From positions 1-56,448 of the IMG/VR virus record IMGVR_UViG_3300046777_001585: a DNA stretch of 56,448 bases. One strand, given 5' to 3'. Both the position numbers and the translations under genes were made by a program. Shown here in pieces: positions 33,049 through 41,715 of this stretch; position 1 is the stretch's first letter; each line of letters begins with the position of its first letter. This DNA is from a virus. The notes under the pieces are model-generated. The model saw only the letters and a list, made by a program, of their open reading frames with translations, had not been told where the DNA came from and searched no databases.

Positions 33049-34487
33049 GCTCGAATGTCCTCCCCGAGTACTTGATTAGCGATGTCGATCTTGCTGCGAA
33101 GCGCTTTGACAATCTTCTCGTCCACCGTCCGAGGAGACATTAGGTCCACATAGGTAACGTGGTGCTTCTGGCCGATGCGGTGGGCGCGATCTTCTGACTG
33201 GAGTCGTACCTCCAAGTCAAAGCTGTTGCTGTAGTAGACGACCAGGGCAGCCGCAGTCAGGGTGAGCCCATACCCCCCTGTTCTAGGGTTCCCAACGAAG
33301 AACCTCAGGGGACTGTCCGGGTCTTGGAATTCACGGACCACGCGCCTCCGCTCCTCGTCGTCAGTGTCTCCGTAGTAGGTTCCGACGGCCTCCATCCCGT
33401 ACACCCGCTGGAGTTCCAACTTGATGGACTGAATGTCGTGTCGGTAGGTGGCCCAGATAATCACCTTGCCGTCCGACTCCTCCAGGACATTCAAAAGTTC
33501 ATTCACGCGGTTGTTGGGCAGGCTCACTACCTCACCAGAGTCTAGCTTCAAGTGGCCGCACACAATCTGGTGAAGACGCATTAACTGGGTCAGGGCGTTG
33601 ACGGTACTGGCCGTGTCCTGCTCCATGCTAGCCATCGCCAGGTGTTTCATTTCCATGTAGACCCTACCCTGCTCGTCCGTCAGGTCCACCTCCCGCTTGA
33701 CGTACAGTTTCTCGGGGAGGTCCAAGCATTCCTCCTTGGTGACCCGGAAGCTGAACTTGTCTAGTTTTTCCTGCAACTCATCGAGTTTGCGGTAAGCGAC
33801 CACTTTCTTGAACGAATGGCTGCCAAGGGACTTCTCTACGGTGACCGCGTACCGAGATTGGAAGGCGTAGTAGCTGCTGAACCCGAGGCAGTCATCATCC
33901 AAAAAGGCGCACTGCTGGTATAGGTCCATGGGGGACTTGGTCACTGGGGAGCCGGTCATCACCCGTCGGAACCGGGCTAGTTTGCCCAGTTTTGCCGCGT
34001 TTTTTGACCTGGTTGCCGTGTGGCTTTTGATGGTGGTGCTTTCATCAATCGCCATGAACACCTTGTACATGTTTAAGAAGAACTTCGCGAACGAAGTCCC
34101 TTTGCTCGTGGACAACGCCTCGATGTTCATCACCAGAATCCGCAAATCATCCGTGGAATCCAGCAAATGGTCCATGGCCCGCTGCTGAGCCTTCCGTGGA
34201 GACGGGGACCACAGGGCAACACGATGCAGAACGTGTTCGGGGAGATGCCGAGGCAGCTCGGTGTCCACCCAGTTCCTGTACACCCCTTTCGGGGCGATGA
34301 TCAAAGCCGCATTGATGCGTCCTTGGTCGTACAGCATCGCGATGTTGTTGATCACCATGTACGACTTCCCTGTTCCCATCTCGGCAAACAGAGCGGCGAC
34401 ATGTTTGTTCCAGAACCTGGCCAAATAGGCCTCTTGATGCAGGAACGGTTTATTTTTGTAGGGATAGTTCGCTAAAAATTGTTCCAT
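33036..34487 (-). CDS. SNF2-family SF2 helicase
   Basis: The 483-residue protein has all main SF2/SNF2 motifs: Walker A EMGTGKS (36-42), a Walker B-like DEST (148-151), VMTGSP, the C-terminal RecA domain with VIIWATYRHD and NPRTGGYGLTLTAA, and the arginine-finger motif RAHRIGQ (434-440). It lacks extra domains and is short for the family, as usual for phage versions. These proteins translocate on DNA and may act in recombination or replication fork remodelling. Pairing with the PD-(D/E)XK nuclease suggests a joint end-processing role. It is transcribed divergently from the replication operon. Confidence 0.9.
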   Translation of the reverse strand: MEQFLANYPYKNKPFLHQEAYLARFWNKHVAALFAEMGTGKSYMVINNIAMLYDQGRINAALIIAPKGVYRNWVDTELPRHLPEHVLHRVALWSPSPRKAQQRAMDHLLDSTDDLRILVMNIEALSTSKGTSFAKFFLNMYKVFMAIDESTTIKSHTATRSKNAAKLGKLARFRRVMTGSPVTKSPMDLYQQCAFLDDDCLGFSSYYAFQSRYAVTVEKSLGSHSFKKVVAYRKLDELQEKLDKFSFRVTKEECLDLPEKLYVKREVDLTDEQGRVYMEMKHLAMASMEQDTASTVNALTQLMRLHQIVCGHLKLDSGEVVSLPNNRVNELLNVLEESDGKVIIWATYRHDIQSIKLELQRVYGMEAVGTYYGDTDDEERRRVVREFQDPDSPLRFFVGNPRTGGYGLTLTAAALVVYYSNSFDLEVRLQSEDRAHRIGQKHHVTYVDLMSPRTVDEKIVKALRSKIDIANQVLGEDIRAWLI

Positions 34488-34504
34488 GAGTATCTCTCTT
34501 TCTG

Positions 34505-34544
34505 ACGAGGCTTGTTTTCCTCGTTGGGAGGAGAGTACACTCTC
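34505..34544. promoter_or_regulatory. Divergent control region with palindrome
   Basis: The 83-bp gap between the helicase and the replication operon holds ACGAGG...CCTCGT (34505-34524) and GAGAGTACACTCTC (34531-34544), a 6-bp inverted repeat with a 2-bp centre. A plus-strand promoter TTGTTT (34512-34517), 18 bases, TACACT (34536-34541) would place its -10 inside the palindrome. Confidence 0.45.
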
Positions 34545-34570
34545 GACCGTCTTAAAGAAAGGAGAAAGAC

Positions 34571-34897
34571 ATGCCTACGGTATATGTCGTATCAGAGACG
34601 GAACAGCATAACATCACGTCTGCCCTCAACTGGGGGGATGTGAAACCTATTCTTCCGCCGAATGCACAGATTGTGTTTAGCACGGGGCCTACGGTCTCCC
34701 GTGTAAAGCGCATGCTTGCCAAATTTACTGACGACGATTATCTTTTGTTCATCGGTGACCCGACTGCCATCGGCATTGTGAGTGCTGTTGCAGCGCACCG
34801 TAACAAAGGTCGCTTCAAGTGTCTCAAGTGGGACAAACGAGAGCGCCGCTATATTCCAATACAGATAGACTTGTTCCCGAGGTTTGACGATGAATAA
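34571..34897 (+). CDS. Conserved phage protein near helicase, unknown function
   Basis: This 108-residue protein starts MPTVYVVSETEQHNITSALN and contains TDDDYLLFIGDPTAIGIVSA and FKCLKWDKRERRYIPIQIDL. I recognise this arrangement (TVYVVxE...DYLLxxGdp...Y) as a family found at the head of replication operons in many phages; no function is established to my knowledge. GAAAGGAG is placed well before the ATG. It is the first gene of the plus-strand replication operon. Confidence 0.75.
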   Translation: MPTVYVVSETEQHNITSALNWGDVKPILPPNAQIVFSTGPTVSRVKRMLAKFTDDDYLLFIGDPTAIGIVSAVAAHRNKGRFKCLKWDKRERRYIPIQIDLFPRFDDE

Positions 34898-35435
34898 CTT
34901 GTTTGAGAAAGACGCAGAAGCCTTCCAAATCCAGGATGACGCGCTACAGAGCGTTGGTCTTCTTGCCCACCGGGCCAAGGAGCTGGAGAAGGAACTAGAA
35001 GACCTTGAAGCTTCGATCAAGGAGCGCAAGGACCAGTACCGTAAACTCACTGAAGAATCCATCCCCGAGGCCTTGGCCACGCTTGGGATGAAGTCCTTTA
35101 GGATGAAGGACGGTTCGAGCATTGAAATCAAGCCGTTTTATGGGGCATCAATCCCCGAGGGCCGTCGCGCAGAGGCCTACGAATGGCTCCGTGGTCGGGG
35201 ATTCGACGACATCATCAAGAACGTCGTTTCGGTGCGCTTCGGGCGTGGCGAAGACGAACTATGTGCTCGCCTGGTGCGATTGTTGCGGGAGGAAGGCTAT
35301 CCTCTCGACCAGTCGGAGAAGGTAGAGCCTATGACCTTGAAGGCGTGGGTTCGCGAGCAGATCGAGCGTGGCAACGAGTTCCCCCAGGAACTGTTCGGCG
35401 CATACATTGGCCAGAAGGCCGTTATCAAGTCCTAA
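34890..35435 (+). CDS. Conserved replication-operon protein with coiled coil
   Basis: ATG 34890 overlaps the 3' end of the preceding gene by 8 bases and gives 181 residues; a TTG at 34884 is also in frame. The N-terminal half contains a coiled coil (AHRAKELEKELEDLEASIKE). The C-terminal half has MKSFRMKDGSSIEIKPFYGA, GFDDIIKNVVSVRFGRGED and a helical end with AWVREQIERG. Proteins of this pattern lie directly before the ssDNA-binding-like gene in many podovirus genomes. I infer a replication accessory role, with no enzymatic motif visible. Confidence 0.7.
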   Translation: MNNLFEKDAEAFQIQDDALQSVGLLAHRAKELEKELEDLEASIKERKDQYRKLTEESIPEALATLGMKSFRMKDGSSIEIKPFYGASIPEGRRAEAYEWLRGRGFDDIIKNVVSVRFGRGEDELCARLVRLLREEGYPLDQSEKVEPMTLKAWVREQIERGNEFPQELFGAYIGQKAVIKS

Positions 35436-35455
35436 AGAAACACGAGGAAAGACAT

Positions 35456-36223
35456 ATGAGCAAGAATCTTGCAGAAAAGACTGAAACCGCACTAACCACC
35501 GTGACGAGCTTCGAGGAGGATGCTCAGTCCGGCTTTGACGGGATGAACCAAGACGACTTGGCGCTCCCCTTCCTGCGCCTGCTCACGGCCACCAGCCCTG
35601 AAGTCGGCGAAGTGGACGGCGCAATGCCTGGAATGGTGTACAACACCGTGACCGGGCAGCTGTATGACGGCAAGAAGGGGCTTCTTGTTATTCCATGCGC
35701 CTACGTCCGCCAGTACATTGAGTGGGCCCCTCGCGGGAGCGGTAGCGGCGCTCCGGTGACGATTTACCCGGCGACATCGGACGTGCTTAGCCGTACGCAC
35801 CGCGAACCGGGGGACAATCGTGACTACCTGGACAACGGCAACTACATCGAGAACACCGCGAATCACTATGTGATGGTGATTGACGAGAAGGGCTCGCCTG
35901 CGCCTGCTCTGATTGTGATGAAGAGCACGCAGCTGAAGAAATCTCGTAAGTGGAACTCGATGCAGATGAGCGTGAAGCTGCAGTCGTCGCAAGGCGGCCT
36001 GTACACGCCCCCGATGTTCAGCCAAGTGTACCGGCTGACCACGCAGCAGGAGTCGAATGACAAGGGTAAGTGGTACGGCTGGGAAATCGAGCGCGTCGGT
36101 TCTGTGGAGGATATGAGTGTTTATCGTCTGGCGAAGGAATTTGCCAATTCCGTGAAGTCCGGAGATGTGCAAATCAAGCATCAGGACGAGGCCGGAGCCC
36201 CGGTACAGAACGCTCCATTCTGA
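35456..36223 (+). CDS. Putative ssDNA-binding-like replication protein
   Basis: ATG 35456 has GAGGAAAG upstream and gives 255 residues; an open frame extends upstream inside the previous gene but has no ribosome site. The sequence (LPFLRLLTATSPEVGEVDGA, QYIEWAPRGSGSGAPVTIYP, SRKWNSMQMSVKLQSSQGGL, YRLTTQQESNDKGKWYGWEI) matches a family located next to primase in podoviruses. Its beta-rich core and C-terminal acidic tail ending NAPF resemble single-stranded DNA-binding proteins, whose tip ends in PF. It is followed directly by a terminator, consistent with high expression. The SSB role is inferred. Confidence 0.6.
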   Translation: MSKNLAEKTETALTTVTSFEEDAQSGFDGMNQDDLALPFLRLLTATSPEVGEVDGAMPGMVYNTVTGQLYDGKKGLLVIPCAYVRQYIEWAPRGSGSGAPVTIYPATSDVLSRTHREPGDNRDYLDNGNYIENTANHYVMVIDEKGSPAPALIVMKSTQLKKSRKWNSMQMSVKLQSSQGGLYTPPMFSQVYRLTTQQESNDKGKWYGWEIERVGSVEDMSVYRLAKEFANSVKSGDVQIKHQDEAGAPVQNAPF

Positions 36224-36229
36224 CCCCCA

Positions 36230-36259
36230 GGGGGAAGACAAGTCTTCCCCCGTTTTTTT
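36230..36259 (+). terminator. Rho-independent terminator
   Basis: GGGGGAAGA, loop CAAG, TCTTCCCCC form a perfect 9-bp stem followed by G and seven T. It separates the SSB-like gene from the primase gene, whose ATG begins 12 bases later, so read-through is probably regulated. Confidence 0.9.
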
Positions 36260-36270
36260 GAGAAAGCAGA

Positions 36271-37800
36271 ATGAACGACGCACTCTCGCAATTCATGGCG
36301 ATATTCGAGGGTCTCAATATCGCTTACGGCACCTATCGTATTGAGGGGTCAAAAAGCAATGGAAAACAGGCCGGGAAGGCTGTGGTGGTTCGTCAACCAC
36401 CTGTTCGAGATCTTTGGGAACGTCACCTCAAGGGTGTCGATCCTTCTTTGGGGATTATTCCAATTCGGGCTGATAATTCTTGCACTTGGGGTTGCATTGA
36501 TATTGACCAGTATCCTTTGGATCTCGGCGCTCTTGTTAACCGCGTTCGGTCCTTAAATCTCCCGCTGGTCATCTGCCGCAGCAAGTCCGGCGGCGCTCAT
36601 GTGTTCTGTTTTGTTGCGCAGGCCATCCCAGCTTCTGATATGCAGGAGTATTTGCGTACCTGCGCTGCGCTCTTAGGCGAGTCGGGTCGGGAAATCTTCC
36701 CGAAGCAGGCGGAGATACTGGTAGAGCGTGGAGACACTGGAAACTTCCTGAACCTGCCGTACTTCAATGCCAACGAGACGTTGCGCTATGCCATAAAGGA
36801 CGACGGCGAAGCCGCGACGCTCGAGGAGTTCTTTGCGCTCCACGCTCAGTACGTGCAGACCCCTCCTCTCGCGGTTCCAGAGGCACCTAAGACCTCTTCA
36901 AAGTTCATGGCCGACGGACCACCGTGCCTGCAGGCGTTATGCTTGCAGGGGTTTCCGGAGGGAACCCGTAACAACGGATTGTTCAGCCTCGGGGTGTACC
37001 TCAAGAAGGCTTTCCCCGAGGTATGGGAGAACAAGCTCATGGAATACAACATGAGCTATTTCTCGCCTCCGCTCGGCATTTCCGAACTCCAGATTGTGGT
37101 TAAGCAGCTGGCGAAGAAGTCCTATCACTACAAGTGCAAGGATCAGCCCCTGCTGGCCTTTTGCAACAGCGGGCTGTGTCGCACTCGAAAGTACGGCATC
37201 GGAGCAGAGGGACCGGATAGCCCTCGCCTGTCATCGCTCAGCAAGTACGCCAGTGAGCCGCCGCTGTGGTTCGTGGACGTGAACGGCAAACGATTGGAAC
37301 TGGAGACGGAGAGCCTGTTTAACCAGATGGCTTTCCAGAAGGCCTGCATGGAACGCATCAACATGCTTCCGCCGACGCTAAAAAAGACTGACTGGGAAGG
37401 GGTTCTCAACGGCCTGCTGCACGAGATGGTGGAACTGGAACGAATCCAGGAGGCCAGTGAGGACACGAAAACGACCGGACGCTTCAACGAACTGCTCGAG
37501 GAGTACTGCACGCACCTACATCAAGCTATGGACCGCGATGAGATTCTCATGGGCAGGCCGTGGACTGATGAGGCGCAGCAGTTGGTGTACTTCCGAATGA
37601 AGGATCTGGAAGCCCATCTGAAGCGCAACGCTTTGATCTTGTCTTCACCCAAAGTCGCGCAGCGGCTCCGTGACCTTGGAGGGCAGTCTCATGTCGTGTG
37701 GCTCAAGGGCCGCGCAACACGGGTCTGGCGCATTCCGGCCTTTGCGAAGCAGGAGGCTCCATTCGAGGCTCCGGAAGAGAACCGCGGGGCTCCGTTCTGA
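36271..37800 (+). CDS. AEP-family DNA primase
   Basis: The 509-residue protein carries archaeo-eukaryotic primase motifs: GCIDIDQ with the metal-binding pair Asp77 and Asp79, SGGAH (106-110) as the sxH motif after LPLVICRSKS, and a downstream segment NFLNLPYFN. The middle (GTRNNGLFSLGVYLKKAFPE) matches the PriCT-like helical domain. A Cys cluster (KCKDQPLLAFCNSGLC) precedes RKYGIG. It would start DNA chains for the adjacent DNA polymerase. It ends in GAPF, a tail similar to that of the SSB-like protein. Its stop overlaps the ATG of the next gene by one base. Confidence 0.85.
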   Translation: MNDALSQFMAIFEGLNIAYGTYRIEGSKSNGKQAGKAVVVRQPPVRDLWERHLKGVDPSLGIIPIRADNSCTWGCIDIDQYPLDLGALVNRVRSLNLPLVICRSKSGGAHVFCFVAQAIPASDMQEYLRTCAALLGESGREIFPKQAEILVERGDTGNFLNLPYFNANETLRYAIKDDGEAATLEEFFALHAQYVQTPPLAVPEAPKTSSKFMADGPPCLQALCLQGFPEGTRNNGLFSLGVYLKKAFPEVWENKLMEYNMSYFSPPLGISELQIVVKQLAKKSYHYKCKDQPLLAFCNSGLCRTRKYGIGAEGPDSPRLSSLSKYASEPPLWFVDVNGKRLELETESLFNQMAFQKACMERINMLPPTLKKTDWEGVLNGLLHEMVELERIQEASEDTKTTGRFNELLEEYCTHLHQAMDRDEILMGRPWTDEAQQLVYFRMKDLEAHLKRNALILSSPKVAQRLRDLGGQSHVVWLKGRATRVWRIPAFAKQEAPFEAPEENRGAPF

Positions 37801-39299
37801 TGTCAGTCAACAAGATATTCGGTCCGCCTGGCACCGGCAAGACAACCTACCTGCTCAACGTTGTTGAGCAGGAGTTGGACCAAGGCACGCGGCCCATGGA
37901 CATTGGGTACTTCTCTTTTACCCGCAAGGCGTCTATCGAGGCGCGTGAGCGCTCGATCCAACGCTTCCAGACGCTCAACCCGGAGACCGACTTCCCGTGG
38001 TTCAGGACGCTGCATAGCTTGGCGTACCGATGCCTTGGCCTGTCGTCCAAGGACATGATGAAGCCGGAGCACTTTGCGGAGTTTGCTGCTCAGACAGGGA
38101 TTGAAATCGTCACGGAGGTGATGGACGACGAGTTCGCTGTCCGGGGCAACAATACCATCCTGAACGAGGTGGCGCTTGCCCGGATACGCGGCGATGACCT
38201 ACGCGCCCACTACAACCGCAGCCGACTCGACATCGAGTGGTTTCACTTCGAGTACGTCGCGCGCTCCTATAAGTACTACAAAAACAGCCGCCAGCTGTTG
38301 GACTTTACCGACATCCTGGAGCAGCTTGTGGAGCAGCCTTACAGGCTCCCTGAGTTGGACGTTTTGATCGTTGATGAGGCCCAGGACCTTTCCAAACTGC
38401 AGTGGCGCTTGGTCCGCGAACTGTCCGCCAGGGCCAAACGAACTTACTTGGCAGGAGACGATGACCAGGCGGTCTACAACTGGGCTGGTGCTGACGTGTC
38501 AGAGTTTCTGCGATTCGAAGGCGACGTAGTGGTTTTGGATAAGTCCTACCGGGTGCCTGCAGAGATCCACGAACTGGCCAACAGGGTGGTGAAGCGCATC
38601 CGGAACCGCCAGAACAAGACTTGGGAGCCTCGAGAGGAGAAGGGGCGCATCTACCTGCACAACGACTTCCGGCACGTTGACCTGACATCCGGGGAGTGGC
38701 TTGTTCTCGCCTCCACGAACCACCTGCTGAACGAAACACACTCGTGGCTAAAGAGCGAAGGCATCCTGTTCGAGCGCCACGGACAACGGAGCATTCCAGA
38801 AGCAGTGCTGCTTGCGGTACTAGGGTGGGAGACGTTGCGTCGCGGAGAGCGCGTCACCTCGCAACTTGTAAGAAACATTTACAAGTTCCTCGATTCACGG
38901 TTCGTGGCCCGCGGGCACAAGACCTTGTCGAGCCTGTCAGACGAAGGGCTGTATTCCCTCGCGGACCTGCAGCAGGACCACGGGCTTTTGACGGACGCTA
39001 TATGGCATGAGGCACTGGCTAAGATCGACGCGGCCAAGCGTGAGTACATCATCGCGCTATTACGCAGGAAGACTAAATTGACAGGGAATGTTCGTGTTCG
39101 ACTGTCTACGATCCACGGGGCAAAGGGGGGCGAGGCGGATAATGTCCTGATGATGATGGAACTGTCCACGAAGTTCGCGGACGAGTACCAACGTAATCCG
39201 GATGATGTTAATCGATTACTGTACGTCGGGCTCACCCGTGCCAAGCAATCCTTGCACCTGGTGCAGCCTCGTAACGCACGAAAGGCTTTTTTCCTGTGA
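37800..39299 (+). CDS. UvrD/PcrA-like SF1 helicase
   Basis: From ATG 37800 (one-base overlap with the primase stop) the product has 499 residues; the frame is open further upstream inside the primase gene. Motifs: GPPGTGKT (8-15), RTLHSLAYR (motif Ib region), DEAQD (192-196), GDDDQAVYNWAG, STIHGAKGGEADNV and LLYVGLTRAK. These are the complete UvrD-type SF1 helicase set, so it should be an active 3'-5' DNA translocase. It likely unwinds DNA at the phage replication fork or in recombination. It overlaps the polymerase gene by 4 bases (GTGA). Confidence 0.9.
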   Translation: MSVNKIFGPPGTGKTTYLLNVVEQELDQGTRPMDIGYFSFTRKASIEARERSIQRFQTLNPETDFPWFRTLHSLAYRCLGLSSKDMMKPEHFAEFAAQTGIEIVTEVMDDEFAVRGNNTILNEVALARIRGDDLRAHYNRSRLDIEWFHFEYVARSYKYYKNSRQLLDFTDILEQLVEQPYRLPELDVLIVDEAQDLSKLQWRLVRELSARAKRTYLAGDDDQAVYNWAGADVSEFLRFEGDVVVLDKSYRVPAEIHELANRVVKRIRNRQNKTWEPREEKGRIYLHNDFRHVDLTSGEWLVLASTNHLLNETHSWLKSEGILFERHGQRSIPEAVLLAVLGWETLRRGERVTSQLVRNIYKFLDSRFVARGHKTLSSLSDEGLYSLADLQQDHGLLTDAIWHEALAKIDAAKREYIIALLRRKTKLTGNVRVRLSTIHGAKGGEADNVLMMMELSTKFADEYQRNPDDVNRLLYVGLTRAKQSLHLVQPRNARKAFFL

Positions 39300-41161
39300 A
39301 GACACTTCCCATGTTCGCGCCCAAGTCCGAGTGGGTTCCTCCTGCTGCATTCCCTGACCTAAGCGAAGCGACTGAGATTGCCATCGACCTCGAGACGTGT
39401 GACCCACACATGGAGACACACGGCCCAGGGTGGCCACGTAAGGACGGCTACATCGTCGGCTATGCCGTCGCCGTCGAGGGGTGGAAGGGCTACTTCCCTG
39501 TCGCGCACGCGGGGGGCGGGAATCTCGACAAGCGCGTGGTCGAGCGCTGGATGAAGAAGGTCTTGGAACTCCCTTGTCCAAAGGTCATGCACAACGCGGC
39601 CTATGACCTGGGCTGGCTGCTTGCCTCAGGGTTCACGGTCAACGGCACGATATTCGATACGATGGTTGCCGCGGGGGTCATCGACGAGAACCGATACTCG
39701 TATGCGCTGAACAGCCTCGGCTTCGACTTCCTGAAAGAAACCAAGTCGGAGATTGGGCTCAAGGAAGCGGCTGCGGACTTTGGGGTGCATCCGAAGAAGG
39801 AGTTGTGGAAGCTCCCCGCGATGTTCGTGGGCGACTACGCGGAGCAGGACGCCGCACTGACACTCAAGCTCTGGCAGTACTTCAAGACCGCACTGAAGCG
39901 CGAAGAGGTTGAGTCGATCTTCGAGCTGGAGACAAGCCTGCTGCCGGTGCTCGTGAATGTCACCCTGAAGGGGATCCGCTTCAACGTGGATCGCGCTGGG
40001 GAACTCATCACGAAGATGGCGGGCGAAGAGCAGAAGATGATTCAGCAGGTATCCGACATCGCGGGGCATAGAGTAGACATCTGGGCGGCTGCCAGCATCG
40101 CGACGGCATTCGACAAGCTTAAAATCAAATACCCGAGGACGGCCACCGGGCTGCCTAGCTTCACCCGTTCCTTTCTTGAGTCCTGCGAAGCGCCCGTGGC
40201 GGGGATGATTGTCTCGGCGCGCGAGTTGAACAAGACCTACGGGACGTTCCTGCGGCCTTACTTGGACTTCGCCAAAAAAGACGGTCGGATTCATCCACAC
40301 GTGAACCAGTTGCGCTCTGACGACGGCGGCACGGTTACCGGGCGGCTGTCCATGGCCAATCCCAACCTGCAACAGGTCCCCGCCAGGCATGAGATTATCG
40401 GCCCTACTGTGCGAAGCCTGTTCCTGCCAGAGGAAGGCGAGCAGTGGGCCGCGATGGACTTTTCCTCCCAGGAGCCCAGGTTGTTGGTGCACTACGCCAC
40501 CCTGCTGGGGCTACCGGGTTCGGAGAACATGGCCAAGGCGTATCGCGAAAACCCGGATACCGATTTCCACCAAATGGTCGCCGATATGGCGGGCATCAAG
40601 CGCAAGGCCGCCAAGACTATCGGGCTTGGCCTCATGTACGGGATGGGCAAGGCCAAGCTTGCTGGGCAGCTGGACCTGCCTATTGAGGAGGCCTCGGAAC
40701 TCATGTCGGTATTCCACCAGAAGGTCCCGTTCCTGCGGGGCACCGTGGACGCTGTCATGAAGCGCATCGAGAGCCCTGCGTCAGACGGATCAATCCGCAC
40801 CCTGCTGGGCCGCAAGTGCCGGTTCCCGCTGTGGGAGCCTATCGAATACGGCATCAACAAGGCACTTCCCAGGGAAGAGGCGGCGGCCAAGTACGGCCCC
40901 CGCATCCGCCGGGCGATGACCTACAAGGGCCTGAACAGGCTCATCCAGGGCTCTGCTGCCGACCAGACCAAGTCTGCCATGGTCAATCTCTCGAAGGCGG
41001 GATTCAACGTCCTGCTGCAGGTCCACGATGAGATTGCCATCAGCGTCAAGACCCGTGAGGAGGCCATGGAGGCGGTCAACATCATGTTGAGCGCTGTACG
41101 CCTCGAGGTTCCCAGCAAGGTGGACCTTGAAATCGGCCCGAGCTGGGGCGAAGCCTGTTGA
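39296..41161 (+). CDS. polA: Family-A DNA polymerase with 3'-5' exonuclease
   Basis: The 621-residue polymerase has an N-terminal DnaQ-like exonuclease with Asp31 and Glu33 (IDLET), Asp104 (HNAAYDLGW) and Tyr181/Asp185 (YAEQDAAL), and no 5'-3' exonuclease domain. Polymerase motif A is MDFSSQEPR (Asp388), motif B KRKAAKTIGLGLMYG, and motif C VHDE (576-579). In motif B the residue equivalent to E. coli Phe762 is Leu444. The start is GTG 39296, overlapping the helicase stop, with AAAGG at a suitable distance; ATG 39311 is the alternative. It is the replicative polymerase of the phage and closes the replication operon. Confidence 0.95.
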   Translation: MKTLPMFAPKSEWVPPAAFPDLSEATEIAIDLETCDPHMETHGPGWPRKDGYIVGYAVAVEGWKGYFPVAHAGGGNLDKRVVERWMKKVLELPCPKVMHNAAYDLGWLLASGFTVNGTIFDTMVAAGVIDENRYSYALNSLGFDFLKETKSEIGLKEAAADFGVHPKKELWKLPAMFVGDYAEQDAALTLKLWQYFKTALKREEVESIFELETSLLPVLVNVTLKGIRFNVDRAGELITKMAGEEQKMIQQVSDIAGHRVDIWAAASIATAFDKLKIKYPRTATGLPSFTRSFLESCEAPVAGMIVSARELNKTYGTFLRPYLDFAKKDGRIHPHVNQLRSDDGGTVTGRLSMANPNLQQVPARHEIIGPTVRSLFLPEEGEQWAAMDFSSQEPRLLVHYATLLGLPGSENMAKAYRENPDTDFHQMVADMAGIKRKAAKTIGLGLMYGMGKAKLAGQLDLPIEEASELMSVFHQKVPFLRGTVDAVMKRIESPASDGSIRTLLGRKCRFPLWEPIEYGINKALPREEAAAKYGPRIRRAMTYKGLNRLIQGSAADQTKSAMVNLSKAGFNVLLQVHDEIAISVKTREEAMEAVNIMLSAVRLEVPSKVDLEIGPSWGEAC

Positions 41162-41187
41162 CCGTATCGTATTAGATACGATACATT
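41158..41187 (+). promoter_or_regulatory. Promoter with palindromic operator in its spacer
   Basis: TTGACC (41158-41163) and TACATT (41182-41187) are spaced 18 bases. Between them lies a perfect inverted repeat GTATCGTAT-TAG-ATACGATAC (41164-41184). It is 30 bp upstream of a ribbon-helix-helix-like gene, so autoregulation is likely. Confidence 0.75.
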
Positions 41188-41213
41188 CGCGGCTCAATCA
41201 GGAGGGACCACCC

Positions 41214-41507
41214 ATGCCAAGAAAGAAAGTTCAAAAGTTCGGTAAGACCTACGGTCGGAGACGCAAGCCTCGCCAGCCTGGGGACCCCGTGGTACACGTA
41301 TCGCCAGCCAGGCGTCGCGAACCATGGACCACTATCACCGTTCGTAGCACGCACTACGCGATGATGCGGGAACTTGCGGAGGCATGGAAATGCTCCGTCG
41401 GAATGGTCTGCATGAAGCTTGTGGAAAAGGAATTCCAGAAGACGCTCTGGGAACAGCAGCAAGCGGAGCGACTTAAGCAGGTGGGCGCTCATGCCTCGCG
41501 TGCATAA
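41214..41507 (+). CDS. Ribbon-helix-helix-like DNA-binding protein
   Basis: From ATG 41214 (AGGAGGG Shine-Dalgarno site) the product has 97 residues. A basic N-terminus (MPRKKVQKFGKTYGRRRKPR) precedes WTTITVRSTHYAMMRELAEA and KCSVGMVCMKLVEKEFQKTL. That is one beta-strand followed by two helices with the spacing of the CopG/Arc ribbon-helix-helix fold, a dimer that binds palindromic operators through the strand. The 21-bp palindrome just upstream is the natural target. It is the first gene after the replication operon and may switch transcription of the following accessory and lysis genes. Confidence 0.65.
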   Translation: MPRKKVQKFGKTYGRRRKPRQPGDPVVHVSPARRREPWTTITVRSTHYAMMRELAEAWKCSVGMVCMKLVEKEFQKTLWEQQQAERLKQVGAHASRA

Positions 41508-41715
41508 AACTATCCTGCCCTTTGAGGTCGAGGTGGAGTACCAAGAGATGCCTGCCGACGAGGAGTTTGACCTGCCCCCGCAGGTCGAAATCACGGGCGT
41601 TTTTGCCCGTGCTTCGGAGGAATGCACCCATCGGACCAGGCGCGCGAATATCCTTTACGCGCTGAGTGAAGCGGAGATCATCAATCTTGAAGACGAAATA
41701 CTGGGGGATTTATGA
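41491..41715 (+). CDS. Small acidic phage protein
   Basis: ATG 41491 lies inside the end of the ribbon-helix-helix gene (17-bp overlap, different frame) and gives 74 residues: MPRVHKTILPFEVEVEYQEM, PPQVEITGVFA and an acidic helical end (LSEAEIINLEDEILGDL). This layout (short beta section, then S..E...IE..I) occurs in many small phage proteins of unknown function. Its stop overlaps the next start as ATGA. Confidence 0.65.
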   Translation: MPRVHKTILPFEVEVEYQEMPADEEFDLPPQVEITGVFARASEECTHRTRRANILYALSEAEIINLEDEILGDL

